The notes under the pieces were generated by a model. It made no database searches and was not told where the DNA came from. It saw only the letters and a program-made list of their open reading frames with translations. The position numbers were made by a program, and so were the translations under genes. A stretch of 64,000 nucleotides of DNA from Cliona cf. orientalis (lineage: Eukaryota > Porifera > Demospongiae > Clionaida > Clionaidae): positions 3,035,169-3,099,168 of the forward strand of contig OZ005701.1 in assembly GCA_963930775.1 (NCBI GenBank). The letters run 5' to 3'. Shown in pieces: positions 1 through 11,857 of this stretch. How positions within the stretch are numbered: position 1 is the stretch's first letter; the number at the start of each line of letters is the position of its first letter.

Positions 1-367
1 TATTGGGACTCTGGGAAGTGGTTGGGACCGTAAGTTTTATATGGGCACGCAGAATGGCTCAAATTACGAACTTTGATCGAGAGACTTTTTTGATTCACAC
101 CCTAGAATTAAAATTATGGCTCTTTGAAGTTTGTATAGGAAGCCATTCACTTGCAATGTTTGCCAAAAAATTTTTACGGGTACGCGGAATAAATTTTACG
201 GGCGCGCGGGGTACGTTGACGACCCTTTACCAAACATTGTGCATATATACTGCTGTTTGGGTGCCTGCTTGCATTGTATGGCTCTACTATGCATCCAGCT
301 CGACTGTATGGTGGTTTTCGGACCATTTTTTTCTGCTTAGTGTGTGGTCCCCTTGAAAAAAAAAAAA
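1..367 (+). mobile_element. SINE-like retroposon, copy A, with poly-A tail
   Basis: This segment matches, along nearly its whole length, the reverse complement of 37887-38253. Shared landmarks are GACTCTGGGAAG near the start, CACGCAGAATGG, TTGATTCACACC, GTGCCTGCTTGCATTGTATGG and TTCTGCTTAGTGT near the end. Both copies finish at CCTTG followed by a run of A (356-367 here). Two copies in opposite orientations, each with a 3' poly-A tail, indicate a retroposed element: a SINE, or the 3' end of a LINE. The 5' end may be cut by the window edge. The open frame of 117 codons across it is not conserved in the other copy, so I do not call a gene. Confidence 0.75.
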
Positions 368-1785
368 GCTTTGAAACAGGTCTGGAAAAACTTTAAAGAG
401 GAAATGGATTGGCCATTAAATTTTCAGTGATTTCTAAATCAGTGAAATACAATTTTTCTTGAGTACATGTTCCAACTTTAGGCCATACCAATTAATTTGA
501 TGTTTTGTTTCATGAGTATGGCGACTCAATATTTTGCCAATTTGATTTATGAACGTAAATTTGTGGATGTGGTTCAGTACCACACATGTACTCTTTGTTT
601 TCATATAATATTATGCCATCAGCAAGCAATATGCTTTCTATATTGATCGGAAGGCAAAGAACCCCACACATGGGGAGCTAGTTTAAACAAAAAAAAGTGA
701 CAGTAAAGTTTATTTAGCTACGGTATTTTTTTTGTTGTGGTTTTCTATCAATGTATTAGGGGTTTGCAAATTATAATGAGATTCATACATTACGTTTACA
801 AATATACTCCTACCTACCGACTCACCTTTCCTGGCTAAAACTTCTAATTGGTATGGCCTTATTGGAAGAGAAACTAGCTATATACCGAATAGTATGTCTA
901 TAGAATGGGAGGCTTGTAGTCACATCCACTTGACTGACAAAGCCAGCTACCCCTACAGCTGTAAAGAGAGAGATATTACCAGGTCCTGGAAATTCAAAGG
1001 GACATGTATATAAAAATTTAATAATGTGCACACTGTTATACTCTATGCATAACAAGGAAGTGAAATTGTATATGTGTGCGTCTGTATTTCCATGCACGGA
1101 AGCTGCTAATTTATGCTTTATGTATAATAATATTAATATGTCAAAAACAAGGTGTCATAGGATTATAGGTAGTGTTATCACTGTTTTGCATTAATGACAA
1201 TACCCTTCAAAAGTTATAGCACCATTTGTCAACCACTACTGCCTTGCTTGCTCCCTAACGACCTCTTGAAGGACAAAAGTGACAGCAATAGTTTCATTTC
1301 AAGTCTAGCAGGTCTAGTGATAGCTCCGACAACACAACTGATTTGTCACTGGTCATACAACTACATCCTGTCCTTCATAACACACTGGAAGATCAGCTTC
1401 TGCATACATCTGATTCTGTAAGCATTTTTTGACCTTTACCAAGAGTGCATTAACAAGAGTGTACAACCTCCATATATAGTAGTACAGTAGATGGCATTTT
1501 CCATGAGTGATATCACAACTGATTGCTAATGCACCTGAGTTGTAGTAACACTATAGTAGCTACCAGCTCATTAGCTATAAACTATGATACCACAAGGGCT
1601 GATCTGCATAGCTGCTTCTTAGTGCAGCACTTACAGTGTACACAAGAGCAGGTTGCTGATACCACAAAGTAATCAGCTACTGTGTCATTCATGGATACTA
1701 TGGGTGTTGCGCACTCTTGCTAATGTACTTCTTTACATGTACATGTACATTTCACTAGTTACAGTATTACCTTAGCTATATTATG
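368..1785. other. AT-rich non-coding stretch
   Basis: No convincing coding exon, RNA gene or repeat end was recognised. The open frames are short, lack recognisable domains and have no partner exons. Confidence 0.5.
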
Positions 1786-2200
1786 ATAGTTCAAGGCTTA
1801 CTCTAATAATATTATTATGGATGGGGCTTAGCATTCACTCATGTCTGTGTTGATAGCAGCCGAACTGTACTAGAGCACCACAGACCCTTCACCCCATTCA
1901 TATCTCTGTTGATCCTTCATCCCATCAATATTAGTATAAGACAACTGGAAGTGAAAAAACCCAGGGGAACCACCGGGAATTGAACCCAGGCCCTCCTGCT
2001 TTAACTGCAGGTGCCCTGACCATTAAGCCACGGGGAACCCTTAAAGGTGATAGACAACCCTATACCCAAACTAATGAGGCTCAAGGAGTCTGCCGGGATA
2101 GCTAAATCACCAAGCACAGAACACCAACACCAGTAGTAACATAATAGTTCAAGGCTTACTCTAATATGCATGGGGCTTAACATTCACTCATATCTGTAGC
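1786..2200. repeat. Direct repeat pair flanking a tRNA-like sequence
   Basis: The block beginning ATAGTTCAAGGCTTACTCTA and ending near CATTCACTCATRTCTGT occurs at about 1786-1845 and again at about 2144-2200, 358 bp apart. The later copy lacks a short ATTATTATGG segment. A tRNA-like sequence lies between them. This may be a segmental tandem duplication, or a repeat that arose together with the tRNA-like insertion. Confidence 0.55.
1964..2040 (-). tRNA. tRNA-like sequence (tRNA pseudogene or SINE head)
   Basis: The minus strand carries a good pol III A box (TGGCTTAATGGTCAGG) and a B box (GGTTCAATTCC). It also has an anticodon-type stem (CCTGC/GCAGG) with a 7-nt loop. The acceptor strands pair only about 5 of 7 positions, the T stem has one mismatch, and the base before the anticodon is G rather than the invariant T. 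This fits a decayed tRNA or tRNA-derived SINE head better than a functional tRNA, so no anticodon is assigned. Confidence 0.5.
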
Positions 2201-2482
2201 CTAAACTGTTCCAATTAACAATAGTTATACACCAAACTCCCAAGTTACAATATTGACACTGAATCAGATGTATTAGGCTTGAGAACTAATTGTACACACA
2301 ATAATTAATGCAAGAATCATTAAAGAATGAAAGTTGCACATATCCTAATGGTATCATTAAGCTAGAGTCCAACAACTACTCAACTAAACTATATAGTTCT
2401 ATATTCAATGACATATGTTCCGTTCAGTTATACACTATCTATACTATAGGTTACTCAAATCAAGCCTGAATTTGTCCATCAC

Positions 2483-3787
2483 TCAAATCTCTGTGCATAC
2501 AATGTGAGCTTCATAATCATACTCATCAGATTCTGGTATGATGTAATTCTCTTCATCGAACAGGATCCAGAATGCAGCTGGATAAGTGGTTCCTCCAGAT
2601 CTCCATGGATTTAATTCTCTGCCAACATGATTTCCAAGCGAATCTAACCCAACACTCCTTCGTGGCGTAGCCAATGGGTAGTCAGTTTCAGCATCAAACA
2701 GTGTGCAAGACTCGCCATGACCAACATTCAATAGACGGCCCACTTGGAAGAGGTATACACTACCTTGAACAACACCATCATGAGTATATTGAGGATCAAA
2801 AAGAAGTGTGCCATCTGAATTCTTAGTCCTCTGAGATCCTAGGGTGATACTTGCAATTGGTGTCTTGCCACCTCCAGGTCTATTGCCTTCGTACACGTCT
2901 AGCTTGTTGTTCTTAGCAAAAATGGTCACTGCTTTGAAAGCTACAACGAATTTATAATGTGCGAGTAAATGAAAAATAATATGTATAGCTAGCTACCAGC
3001 TGTACTAAAGGCATAAGAGCTGACAGAACTTACTCCCAAAATTAAATTGTGTCCTAGCTCTTTCCTGGACTCTTCCTTTGGTCCCTGGCAATGAATATGG
3101 CATTCCACCTTGCTCTTCAAGGTCATCTGTCCATTTCAGTGACATGTATAATGATTAGTATAAATGTTTGTGTATAATTCTTGCTTGCTTATAGTATTAT
3201 GTATATAACATATTATTGTACTATAATGGTTAGGGTAAATTAAAGATCAAAGTAGCTATTGTCTGTGCAACATAATTATTATATTATGTACAATATAACT
3301 ACCAGTCATGAGTATAACTTGTCCATGGATCTGGCATGCGGTACTGCACTAGTAGTACCACAGCTATAGGACAGTTATTCCACAGCTGGGAAGTTATACC
3401 ATGCATGGGAGGGTACAAAGTCTTTGTGTACATAATATAGTGACAAACCACATTATATACTGTAGCCTAAACCTTATCATGGTTCATTGTCACGTTTAAT
3501 AATTGTACACCCGAGGCATGCATTTAAACAGGTACTCGCTTTCACCTTGTGGTTTAAATGCCCATCTCTCAGGCATGTACAATTCAAATAAACCACTCAA
3601 GGCTATAAAATTTAATTATAACTTATTATATTGTATGCAGGCTTGAATGATCAGATATTAATTAATTATTACTATTATAGTGTGTGCACTACTGCTTACA
3701 TTTCTCTGTTCGCGGCCGGTATGACCTAGCTGTGCTGACTTGGAAAATCAATGCCATCAGCAGTATGATTGTTGCACTGATCTTCAT
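2483..3787 (-). CDS. Secreted protein of unknown function (3 exons, 212 aa)
   Basis: Three exons join in frame on the minus strand: 3787-3700, 3126-3034 and 2940-2483 (88, 93 and 458 nt; total 639 nt, 212 codons plus stop). The donors are T|GTAAGC and A|GTAAGT; the acceptors are GACAG and TGTAG. I chose the ATG at 3787 because it has an A at -3 and opens a classic signal peptide: MKIS, then a hydrophobic core ATIILLMALIF, then a likely cleavage near VSTA|R. The mature chain is hydrophilic, acidic at its end (ESDEYDYEAH) and carries only two cysteines (in ESCTLF and the C-terminal VCTEI). It has no motif I recognise. The absence of stops, the clean splice sites and the signal peptide make this the most credible intact host gene in the window. 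Function unknown; secretion is inferred from the leader. Confidence 0.72.
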
Positions 3788-3929
3788 CTTGGTTGCTCTG
3801 TTGATTCCTCTGGGATGAATTGAATACTCAATTTCCGTCTGTTGATCAATGATTGTACCAAGCACAAGTGTCCTCCTTATATAAGAACTGCACTCTTTGT
3901 GGAAGTTCATAGGAATATATTATATTATG

Positions 3930-4420
3930 TAAGGCAGAAAGTGCAAGCTGTCACTGCTAGATGTCTAGCTGTGTCAATTTTAAATGCCATTTTAAATTCC
4001 TCTACATTGCTACACTGTATATCAGTGACAGTATAGCTTTGTAGAGGAACCCATAAAATTATTCGCTGACACGTAACATGTATATATACGGTCCATTACA
4101 GTATAGCTATGTAAAAATTAATTAGACATGCAGTTAAAGATCTGAGTACAATGGTTCCTCTACATAGCTATACTGTAATACCCAGCATACTATAAATCTA
4201 TTAATGCATGCAGTGATATTATTATAGCGGAATTAACACTATATGTAGTGCATGCATGATACACTGACATCTACGTCTATAGACAGTGTAGCTCTACTTT
4301 GATGGACTGAGAACTTTCACTATTATTCAGTGACATCTAACATACTTCTTCAGTGTATGAATGTAGAGGAACTCAGCTCTTCTACAGTTGCAATTGGTTC
4401 CTCTGTGATAGACAGTCCCT
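3930..4420. repeat. Cluster of GTTCCTCTACATAGC-type motifs on both strands
   Basis: The motif TTCCTCTACATAGCTATACTG or its complement GTAGAGGAAC recurs in this interval (near 3998, 4042, 4151 and 4366) and again in the tandem duplication at 7951-8512. The motif lies in both orientations, as in a degraded foldback repeat family. No coding potential was found. Confidence 0.45.
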
Positions 4421-4459
4421 ATATCAGTGGAGCCTATATAGGAACCATGGGGGCCACTG

Positions 4460-4481
4460 CCCCCCCCCCCCCCCCCCCCCC
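4460..4481. repeat. Poly-C run (22 nt)
   Basis: Uninterrupted C run inside a sequence of the form 'GGGGGCCACTG-C(n)', resembling the contexts of the other C runs near 28.8 kb and 61.6 kb. Read length is likely uncertain. Confidence 0.8.
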
Positions 4482-4826
4482 AATATTTCAGAAGGGGGGC
4501 CTGGTCCCTCCAATAATCAGGCTTGATACAAACCCTTATGTATGTTTTCTTTCAATTTTCAATATATACCAGACTTTCTTCGTAAAAGTCTGGTTTAAAT
4601 TACAAAAATATGACGTCTACAAAAGAATAATTGTGGTCACAAAATTCAGTAATTAATCAAAGCCACACCCACAACTTGTATCGGAGGCCCCTGCAACACG
4701 CGATTGCTTCCTACTCCACTGTATACAGATATTGTATAGATGTTAAATATAAGTAAAGTTCAGTGTGGATTCCTCACTGTAACACTGCATGAAGATTGAC
4801 AGCTGCATGTATGTACTAGTTATATC

Positions 4827-4975
4827 ATGGGTACAAGGGATGCATGTATGGCATTTATTGTACTGAAACCCAAGGGCACTTGCGCACAAGGGTTGAGATC
4901 AATAAAATTAATGCCGCCATACATCCTGTCGATGAGTGCACACGATACAACTAGTTTATATCCCGTAAACAACTA
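4827..4975 (+). repeat. Imperfect palindromic repeat family, copy 1
   Basis: Contains GGCATTTATTG, a CCCAAGGGC/GCGCACAAGGG core, a degenerate inverted CAATAAA..TTAATGCC, and ends ACTAGTTTATATCCCGTA. The same order of landmarks recurs at 27000-27122, where the palindrome is cleaner. It is probably a short foldback or MITE-type repeat. Confidence 0.6.
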
Positions 4976-7264
4976 CAATAGTGACTCAAGTAGCTATAAG
5001 GGTAGCATAATATCATCTGGGGCGGGGTCTGGGATCAAGACTAGGGCGTGCGCAGAGGGCATTTGTATAGTGTGTCATACTCTGTTTGACTGCTTAGTAT
5101 ATGTTGTGGTTTTGTACGCAATTAAAGTGGTATTTTGATAGTACTGAGATTCATGACCGCCCGCCTGCACGCTACTGAACGGAAATCCTTGATGAAAAAC
5201 CGATATACAACCAATAGTGGCCTAATCTATAACTGACATCTAGTACCTATAGTCTATATAATTCAGTGCAAGCCTGAGTGAGCCCCGAATAGGCCTTGAC
5301 ACAATATGCTGGCATAATTTTGAGAATAATAGGCACCTAAAACAATTGGGAATTATACTAGAATAATAGGTAAGAATTTTAGGCATAAAAAGAATAATTG
5401 GCACAGTATCCCACAGCTTAAGCTAGTTTCATAATTAACTGGTTCCTAAGTCATAATAATGGTCAATTTGGCTGTAAATGATCACGTAAAAGGGGTGCAG
5501 CTATAGGGTCCAGATATGCTTTCAAGTTTGTATGGATTTTGGAGACTGACAGCTATTAGATTATCCATTCCATTGAAGGCGTAATTATGCATATTGACCT
5601 TGTCTATTTCCAATCACTCACAAAATTAATGCACAATGTCATACAGTCTCGAGTGTCAGTACATGTATACTGACAACCGATCAGAATAGAATAATAGGTA
5701 GAAAAAAAAAGAATAATCTGTCAAGGCCTAGCCCGTTGATTCGCTGTACCCATGTATGGATGTATGTATGTATAATGATAATAACATATGTAGCAATATG
5801 TCGTCCACGTGCTCATAGTAGTTATAAGACTATTAATTTTAAGTGAAATAATATAATTACAGTTAATCACAGCAGATATAGTGTAGATCATGGGCTCCAC
5901 ATCCATATCACATGCAGTAGATTTAAGTCTTAAAAATCTTACAATTCATATTGAGTTGGAGCCACGGCATTATAGATCAGAGTCATGAATGATGATGGCA
6001 GTGGAAGTTAGTCACAGTTGAGAAGCATGATCAGAACCATCCATTCTTAGTACATATATACATGTAGCCATTGCTATTCTACGCAGACTCACAGTAAGAA
6101 ATGGCTAAAATGACGTATGTAAAGAATGATGCTATGATCGGACTGAGAGCTTGTGCTAACTGCTCCAGTTGGATGCTAGGCCGACTATAAATGTAACTGT
6201 ATAAAGGCTAGATATAGGCGAGAATTGTGCCATGATCTCAGACAAGCAGAAACTATATACTACAGTTTTGTGTGGTTGGCACTGCTACTGTATTAAAGGC
6301 TAGAGTGGCATCTGAATGCCATACAGTTACTGAGTATGGTGATAGAGTATCGATATTAGGCCCCACTACCCCCCTCTGGGGCCATGATGGGGAATTATTG
6401 GTGGATATTTCACCTTTTAGACCACAAAACCTGCCCCATAGGTGGGGCATTTGATTTTGGGTATTTAATGAAAGCATACGGAATTATATTATACTTGAAT
6501 CAGTTACATTGAGCTATCAGAAACCAGTTGGAACCAGCATTGATCTAACTTTTTAACAGCTTTCTGTAATGATCGACACTACGTAAATCTGTAAGGAACT
6601 GGAAGTGATTCTGGTTTCCTTCTTGTAATAATAGGGGATTTGCTCGTAGGATCATAGCGCGCAGGTCTGTGATTCATTTGTTTATCACAGCCTCTCTTAC
6701 CCTGCAGTACCGTGGCGAGACATTTTCGGCACATTTCATTGCTATGTTCATTAACTACAGAATGCTATTTTGTAGCCGTATATGCACACTCAGAACCACG
6801 TGCTAAGCTCGAGTTTCTGAAGAAGACTGGTTGATCGTGCATAGACACTTGACTATGACTTTGTAAAGGTGTGACTGCCGAACGCTGCTATAGTCTCGCG
6901 TCCTACAAGCTTCAGACCGCGCCCCTCAGCAGCTATCTGGACTATAGTGTGGTATGGCTTCTTCAGTTTTGACAAGAGCATATTTGGCCATGATAATGAA
7001 AGTGAAATAAAAAATCTGGAACGTGTAAACATTCTGCTCTGAATTTTGTCTGTAGCATGTTCTGGAGCTGAGTTTGAATTAAGGATGTAATTAGCGGATA
7101 TAATGGATCATATCTTAATAACTGCACGAAGTAATGGATGCTCAAACAACAAAATACGATGAATGATCTGTATATCCCACCTACTATACTTCATGTATAG
7201 GCCAGAGTGGACTTAGGTTTAAAGTATCATAAAAATATGGTTTGATTTGAAAGTGTCATGACAG
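4976..7264. other. Non-coding stretch with GAATAATAGG repeats
   Basis: No gene recognised. The interval from about 5288 to 5735 has several GAATAATAGG(T) motifs. It is bracketed by AGGCCTTGACA at about 5292 and its complement TGTCAAGGCCT at about 5719, suggesting an old inverted-repeat element. Nothing else supportable was seen. Confidence 0.4.
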
Positions 7265-7268
7265 TATA

Positions 7269-7455
7269 CCGTAGATCGGGAAATTTTTACCGTTAAAAAT
7301 TTTTCGCCAGTTGCTTAGGTGGCGAAAATTAAACGCGCGAAATATTTGAGTAATGTATGACGACCTATACCAAGTTCAGCCTGGCGGCGAAAATTAGACT
7401 ACACGAAAAATTTACAAGTGAAATATTTTACTGGCGAAAATATCCTGATCTACGG
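7269..7455. mobile_element. MITE with CCGTAGATC terminal inverted repeats, TA target site
   Basis: The left end CCGTAGATCGGGAAA and right end (complement CCGTAGATCAGGATA) are inverted. Both are flanked by TA (7267-7268 and 7456-7457). Internal GGCGAAAATTA motifs occur on both strands. The 187-bp length, TA duplication and lack of coding capacity fit a Tc1/mariner-type MITE. Confidence 0.75.
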
Positions 7456-7950
7456 TACTCCTTCCCATAATTGAAAATATAATATAAGCACCACCAATTT
7501 GACTTCAACTGAAGAATGATTGAACTAATCTATCATAGAAATTAGCAATTTTAAACTGATTTATCTTGACCTAAAATAATGATGTATTTAGTTGCAATTC
7601 TTTAATTTCTACTTACAATTGATGATATTCAAGATAATTTGTGCAAAATTTCGGCTAAAAAGGCAGCCTTACTACCAGAAGTGTGTGAATAACAAAAAAA
7701 TAACTAGTTCTCCATTATGTATCCAACATAGGTCAAGAGCTATACACAGTGACCACAATAATAGCATAGATGGCTGCAGGCCAGGGCATATCAGGCCTCT
7801 GCCCAGGTAAATCTTGCTGCCTGTAATAACAACGAAGGTTTTGCACATAGATATTAACTAGTCAACCATACCTGGGTTTGTTTCATACTCTATACAGCAG
7901 CCTATAGCTATGAACAATATAGTATAATATTATTTTACTGTCACTATCAT

Positions 7951-8512
7951 GTGACAGCTATAGATTGTAGACGCCAGATGTCAGCAAAGTTCAGTATGTT
8001 CCTCTACATAGTTACACTGTCGATGGCTATGATATTGATTACAGTTGAAATGCATTTGAGGAACTGAGCTATGTTCCTAAACTGTAAATGTATGTGCCCA
8101 TGAACAAATTGTCCGTGCATGTAAGTTCCCAGCTCTACGTAGTTACATTGATGTTGGTCAGTGACATTAGTGAATGTGAGTTCCACTATAGCTACATGTG
8201 ACAGCTATAGATTGTAGACACCGGGTGTCAGCAAAGTTCAGTATGTTCCTCTACATAATTATACTAGCTACCGTGACAGTCGATGTATAGTGTAGCTATG
8301 TAGACTGATTTTTAACTTGTATCTATCATCTATCTATGATATTGATTACTGTAACAGTGTATAGAAATGCATTTGGGAACTGAGCTATGCTCCTAAACTG
8401 TAAATGTATGTGCCCATGAACAAACTTCACGTACATGTAAGTTCCCAGTTCTAGTTGCATTGATGTAGGTCAGCGAATTATTAGTGAATGTGAGTTCCAC
8501 TACATAGCTATA
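7951..8512 (+). repeat. Tandem duplication, two units of about 250 and 315 bp
   Basis: The unit opening GTGACAGCTATAGATTGTAG begins near 7952 and again near 8199. Both units share GTCAGCAAAGTTCAGTATG, GTGCCCATGAACAAA and GTGAATGTGAGTTCCACTA in the same order. The second unit is longer through small insertions. No open frame is conserved between the two. Confidence 0.75.
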
Positions 8513-9450
8513 CATTTGTAGCTAGCTATAACATTGTATGTAAATGTTAGGTGTCAGTGAAATGATTTTGTCAGCTACACTGCCAACTTTCCAATTTTAG
8601 TGAATCTCCATAATTCACTTGTTTCAATAATGCTTTTGCCCAAAAGGATTAATGTTTTTTGCTTATAATTATGAAATGTTTATAAGAAGCTAATTTTTGT
8701 GAAGGCTATAGCTATATACCAAAACCATGGAACAAATTTGACTATACAGATCCTCTGATCCAGCTGGAAATTTCTTTGTACAGACTGAATGCGAGACAGC
8801 ATAACCTAGTTTTAGTACCTTTGTTCACATAGATGCCTCATGTTGAAGAAGTATGTACTCCCTTGTAGAAAGCCAGTGTCTTATCTCCATTCACACTCCT
8901 CAGCTAGCTATCCCATGGTGAGAAATTTCAGTGGGGTAGCCAGGGTATGGCAGAGTGTGGCTCTCGCCACACCAACATGAACCAGTGCAATCAATAATAA
9001 TTATTTTCTAGCTACTGCATGAGCTTATGAAAATAATGCTATATATACTCTAAGAAATACCATAATTAACCATCTCTTTAGTTTTGCCCTTTATGAAACA
9101 CTTCAGCCACACCAAAGTTCAGGGGCTTGCTACGCCACTGTGAGAATTGCAATTGGTGCGGTGGACTAGTGGACTAGTGGACTGGACTACTGGACTGACC
9201 GATTTTCATATAATAGATGTTTTCGTATAAATCCACCCTATAGGTAAGATAGAAACCGCACTGCAAATCGGCGAGGCCCTCGAAAAAGTTCGCGTTAACA
9301 CAAAGTATCACCTAGCTACCCCATCCACATGAAAAAAATCCTCGTTTACAATTGTTGTAATGTTGAAATTTACAGTCATTTTTGTTATCAGTGTACTTGT
9401 TTACAACGGTTGTATTACTGAATTACAATAAAAACACCATAATATATTAT
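8513..9450. other. Non-coding stretch
   Basis: No exon recognised. A short GGACTAGT/GGACTGGACTAC tandem motif lies at about 9163-9200. Confidence 0.4.
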
Positions 9451-9452
9451 TA

Positions 9453-9881
9453 TGTGATAGGATCTGAGAAAAGGGGTAATTTCGTGTAATTTCAGAAATT
9501 TCATTTTCAAAGGCTTGTATCTCAGGAATCATAGTAGCTATGAACCTGAACTTTAGCATGAGTAGCTATTCTTCCATCATTCTGCTACACTTGCAAGGAA
9601 TTCTGAGCCACACCCACTTTTTGTGTAGAGGTGGGGCAAGCATGCGCATCGATCGAGTTCGAAAATCACCATTTTATGCCTCACTTTGGCAACTCACCAT
9701 TCAGGACACGGGGCTTGCTGTCGCTTCTAACGTTGGATCTGTGAAGTAGAAGGCCTAAACTGCCCGTAAACCAAGTTGGAAGCCTAGCCTGGGGCTCATG
9801 GCCTTGGAATGATGGCAGCTTGACAAGTGGCAAAAAAAACGCGTTTTGCACGAAATTACCCTTTTCTCAGATCCTATCACA
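9453..9881. mobile_element. MITE with TGTGATAGGATCTGAG inverted ends, TA target site
   Basis: Left end TGTGATAGGATCTGAGAAAA (from 9453) and the right end at 9873-9881 are inverted copies over about 33 bp, including the GGGTAATTTCGTG segment. TA flanks both sides (9451-9452, 9882-9883). The 429-bp interior has no domain-bearing frame. Confidence 0.78.
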
Positions 9882-10166
9882 TATAGCAGGTAGCAAATTA
9901 GGTAATAAGTACCGATTAAATCCTTATTAATTTTATAACAATTGTAGCTACGAGTCTAACAACTGTTGCATTTTTAAATAGTAGTAAATACAGGTCAAAT
10001 AGATGTTTATGTAAAAGTATAGAAATTGCCATGATTATATCATGGGAAGATTTTACGTGACTTGTTCCTTGGGTTAATCATGGGAAGATTTTATGTGACT
10101 TGTACCTTGATTTAATCATGGGGACATTTTACGGCACATATAATGAAAGCCCAATTTTTAGTATAC

Positions 10167-10215
10167 ATGGGAAGATTTTACGTAAGGTCAAAATACTTAC
10201 GTAAAATCTTCCCAT
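10167..10215. repeat. Perfect 20-bp hairpin (ATGGGAAGATTTTACGTAAG arms)
   Basis: Arms at 10167-10186 and 10196-10215 are exact complements around a 9-bp loop. Related GGGAAGATTTTACGTGACTTG copies lie just upstream at about 10042 and 10080. The complement CTCACGTAAAATCTTCCCAT appears at about 14800. It is the end motif of a dispersed repeat. Confidence 0.85.
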
Positions 10216-10310
10216 ATAATAGAATCCAAGAGCACAGTAATCAGGTGAGGATTTATGTGTGGACTTTGACCTCACGTAAAATCTCCCCAGGTATATAACA
10301 GATTTTAGAC
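10209..10310 (+). repeat. Dispersed repeat fragment (AATCAGGTGAGGATTTATGTG family), uninterrupted copy
   Basis: CTTCCCATATAATAGAATCC, then AATCAGGTGAGGATTTATGTG and TTTGACCTCACGTAAAATCTCCCC. The same order is found at about 14811-15220, where a 313-bp MITE interrupts it. This copy therefore serves as the empty-site reference. Confidence 0.75.
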
Positions 10311-10373
10311 TATGGTATGCATAATATGCTTTGATCTTTTGAATTTAATGAGGTATTTAAAATAGTGTAGATA

Positions 10374-11042
10374 GCGTACGCCGCCAATTATCGACCACCA
10401 AATGTACCGCGAGTAGAACTCCTTACCCGTAGGTCGTATGATCATGGAACCTGCACCAGCTGAAAGAGCGTCCTTTACCCGTCCAAATGGTGCCTGTTTC
10501 AACTATACCACCACAACAGCCTTCGAGCGGTGCTTCGCGCAGTTGAGGTATCATTTGATCAATCATCGACCACGCGTACGTATTATCGACTTTACATATA
10601 CTATTTATATATCATTTATCGACCACTGAGAATATCTTTGCATTATTTTACGGTGTAGAAAATAAATTATACTTCTACGATCTATCCCACTGTGTCCTTT
10701 CATCGGATGATGCCTTTGCTTGATTGGTAATGTTAAAAATTTGTGCACTTTTTGTGTAGCGCCTGGCTGTAGAGCACGGGAAAAAATAAACCATCGAGTT
10801 AGACCTCCAAACTTTCGCCTCTCGATCTCTGCATGCTGTTAGTGCGATAATCATATTCATTGTGTAAGTAACGGTAAGTATTGTGCAGCGCGACCACATG
10901 GCAGGTCGAGGTCACGCCGGGTCAACTCGGCCCACGCCCCCAAATACAATACTGAGCATGCGCAGTTGGTATTTTGGGGTGGTCGATAATTGATATGTCC
11001 GAGGTCGATAATACGTACTGGTCGATAATTGGCGGCGTACGC
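10374..11042. mobile_element. DNA element with GCGTACGCCGCCAATTATCG inverted ends, TA target site
   Basis: The 24-bp ends (10374-10397 and 11019-11042) are inverted copies reading GCGTACGCCGCCAATTATCG then ACCA. TA flanks both ends (10372-10373, 11043-11044). The 669-bp interior repeats parts of the terminal motif (GTCGATAAT, CGACCAC) but encodes nothing recognisable. It is a Tc1/mariner-like non-autonomous element. Confidence 0.8.
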
Positions 11043-11857
11043 TACTCAGAATGGAGTAGTTAAATTTCGTTAGAAGACCTGTCATGAATTTGAATTGTAA
11101 TTTATTAAACAAAATGCATCAAAAAGGGAGAAACCAATGATGGGCAGAAATTGAGTTTTAATTATTGTCTGCACGATTGATTTACGGATTGATGGTAAAA
11201 TTTGTAGCTCTATCAAGGTTTAAATTAGCAAAAACTTTGCTTTCTGGGAAAATTCAAATTGGGGACTGAGCTAAGCCCACTGACACGCGGCACGAGTGCT
11301 AGTATTGGTGGCTCTTTTGAGCGCCATGTAGTCTCTCCTACCACTAAAAACTGTTGCGAGACCAGTCTCGCACGCGTAGAAGGGGGTGTCACATGAGACC
11401 CGGCTGAGACAGTTGCTCCTCAGCTGCTTGAAGCATAGAATCACCTTCATTCCCAGCGCAGTCCAAATCTCACGGTCAGAAGGTCCTAGAAAATTTCCTC
11501 TGGCTTTATAGCCAAGCCTTGCCAGGTGTCACAAACAGCTTTAGTAGTAAATAGGAGACCATACGTGGCGGTCAATAGATCTACAGAGCCACCAGCACTA
11601 GCACTACGTTACACAGGCATTGCATACTGAATAACGCACATGGCTGCCTTGTTAGCTTATATACGTGAAGGAAGTGTGACATCATTGCTGCATACTTCCT
11701 GCTCTGCAACATGAATCTGATTGGTCACTTTTCAATGCAGCACGGTTACTAAGCAACTACCCACAAAACCACGCTCACACAGCTGATTGGTAACCTAGCA
11801 ACAGGATGCACTAAAGCAGACCACAAATGCACAGCGCCGCGCGCCCCATAGTCTAAG

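Noticed and set aside
3..356. 117-codon frame
   Set aside because: It lies on the SINE-like repeat and is not conserved in the second copy at 37.9-38.3 kb.
1964..2040. Functional tRNA with a TTA-type anticodon
   Set aside because: Acceptor and T-stem mismatches and a G at the position that should be U33 argue for a pseudo-tRNA or SINE head.
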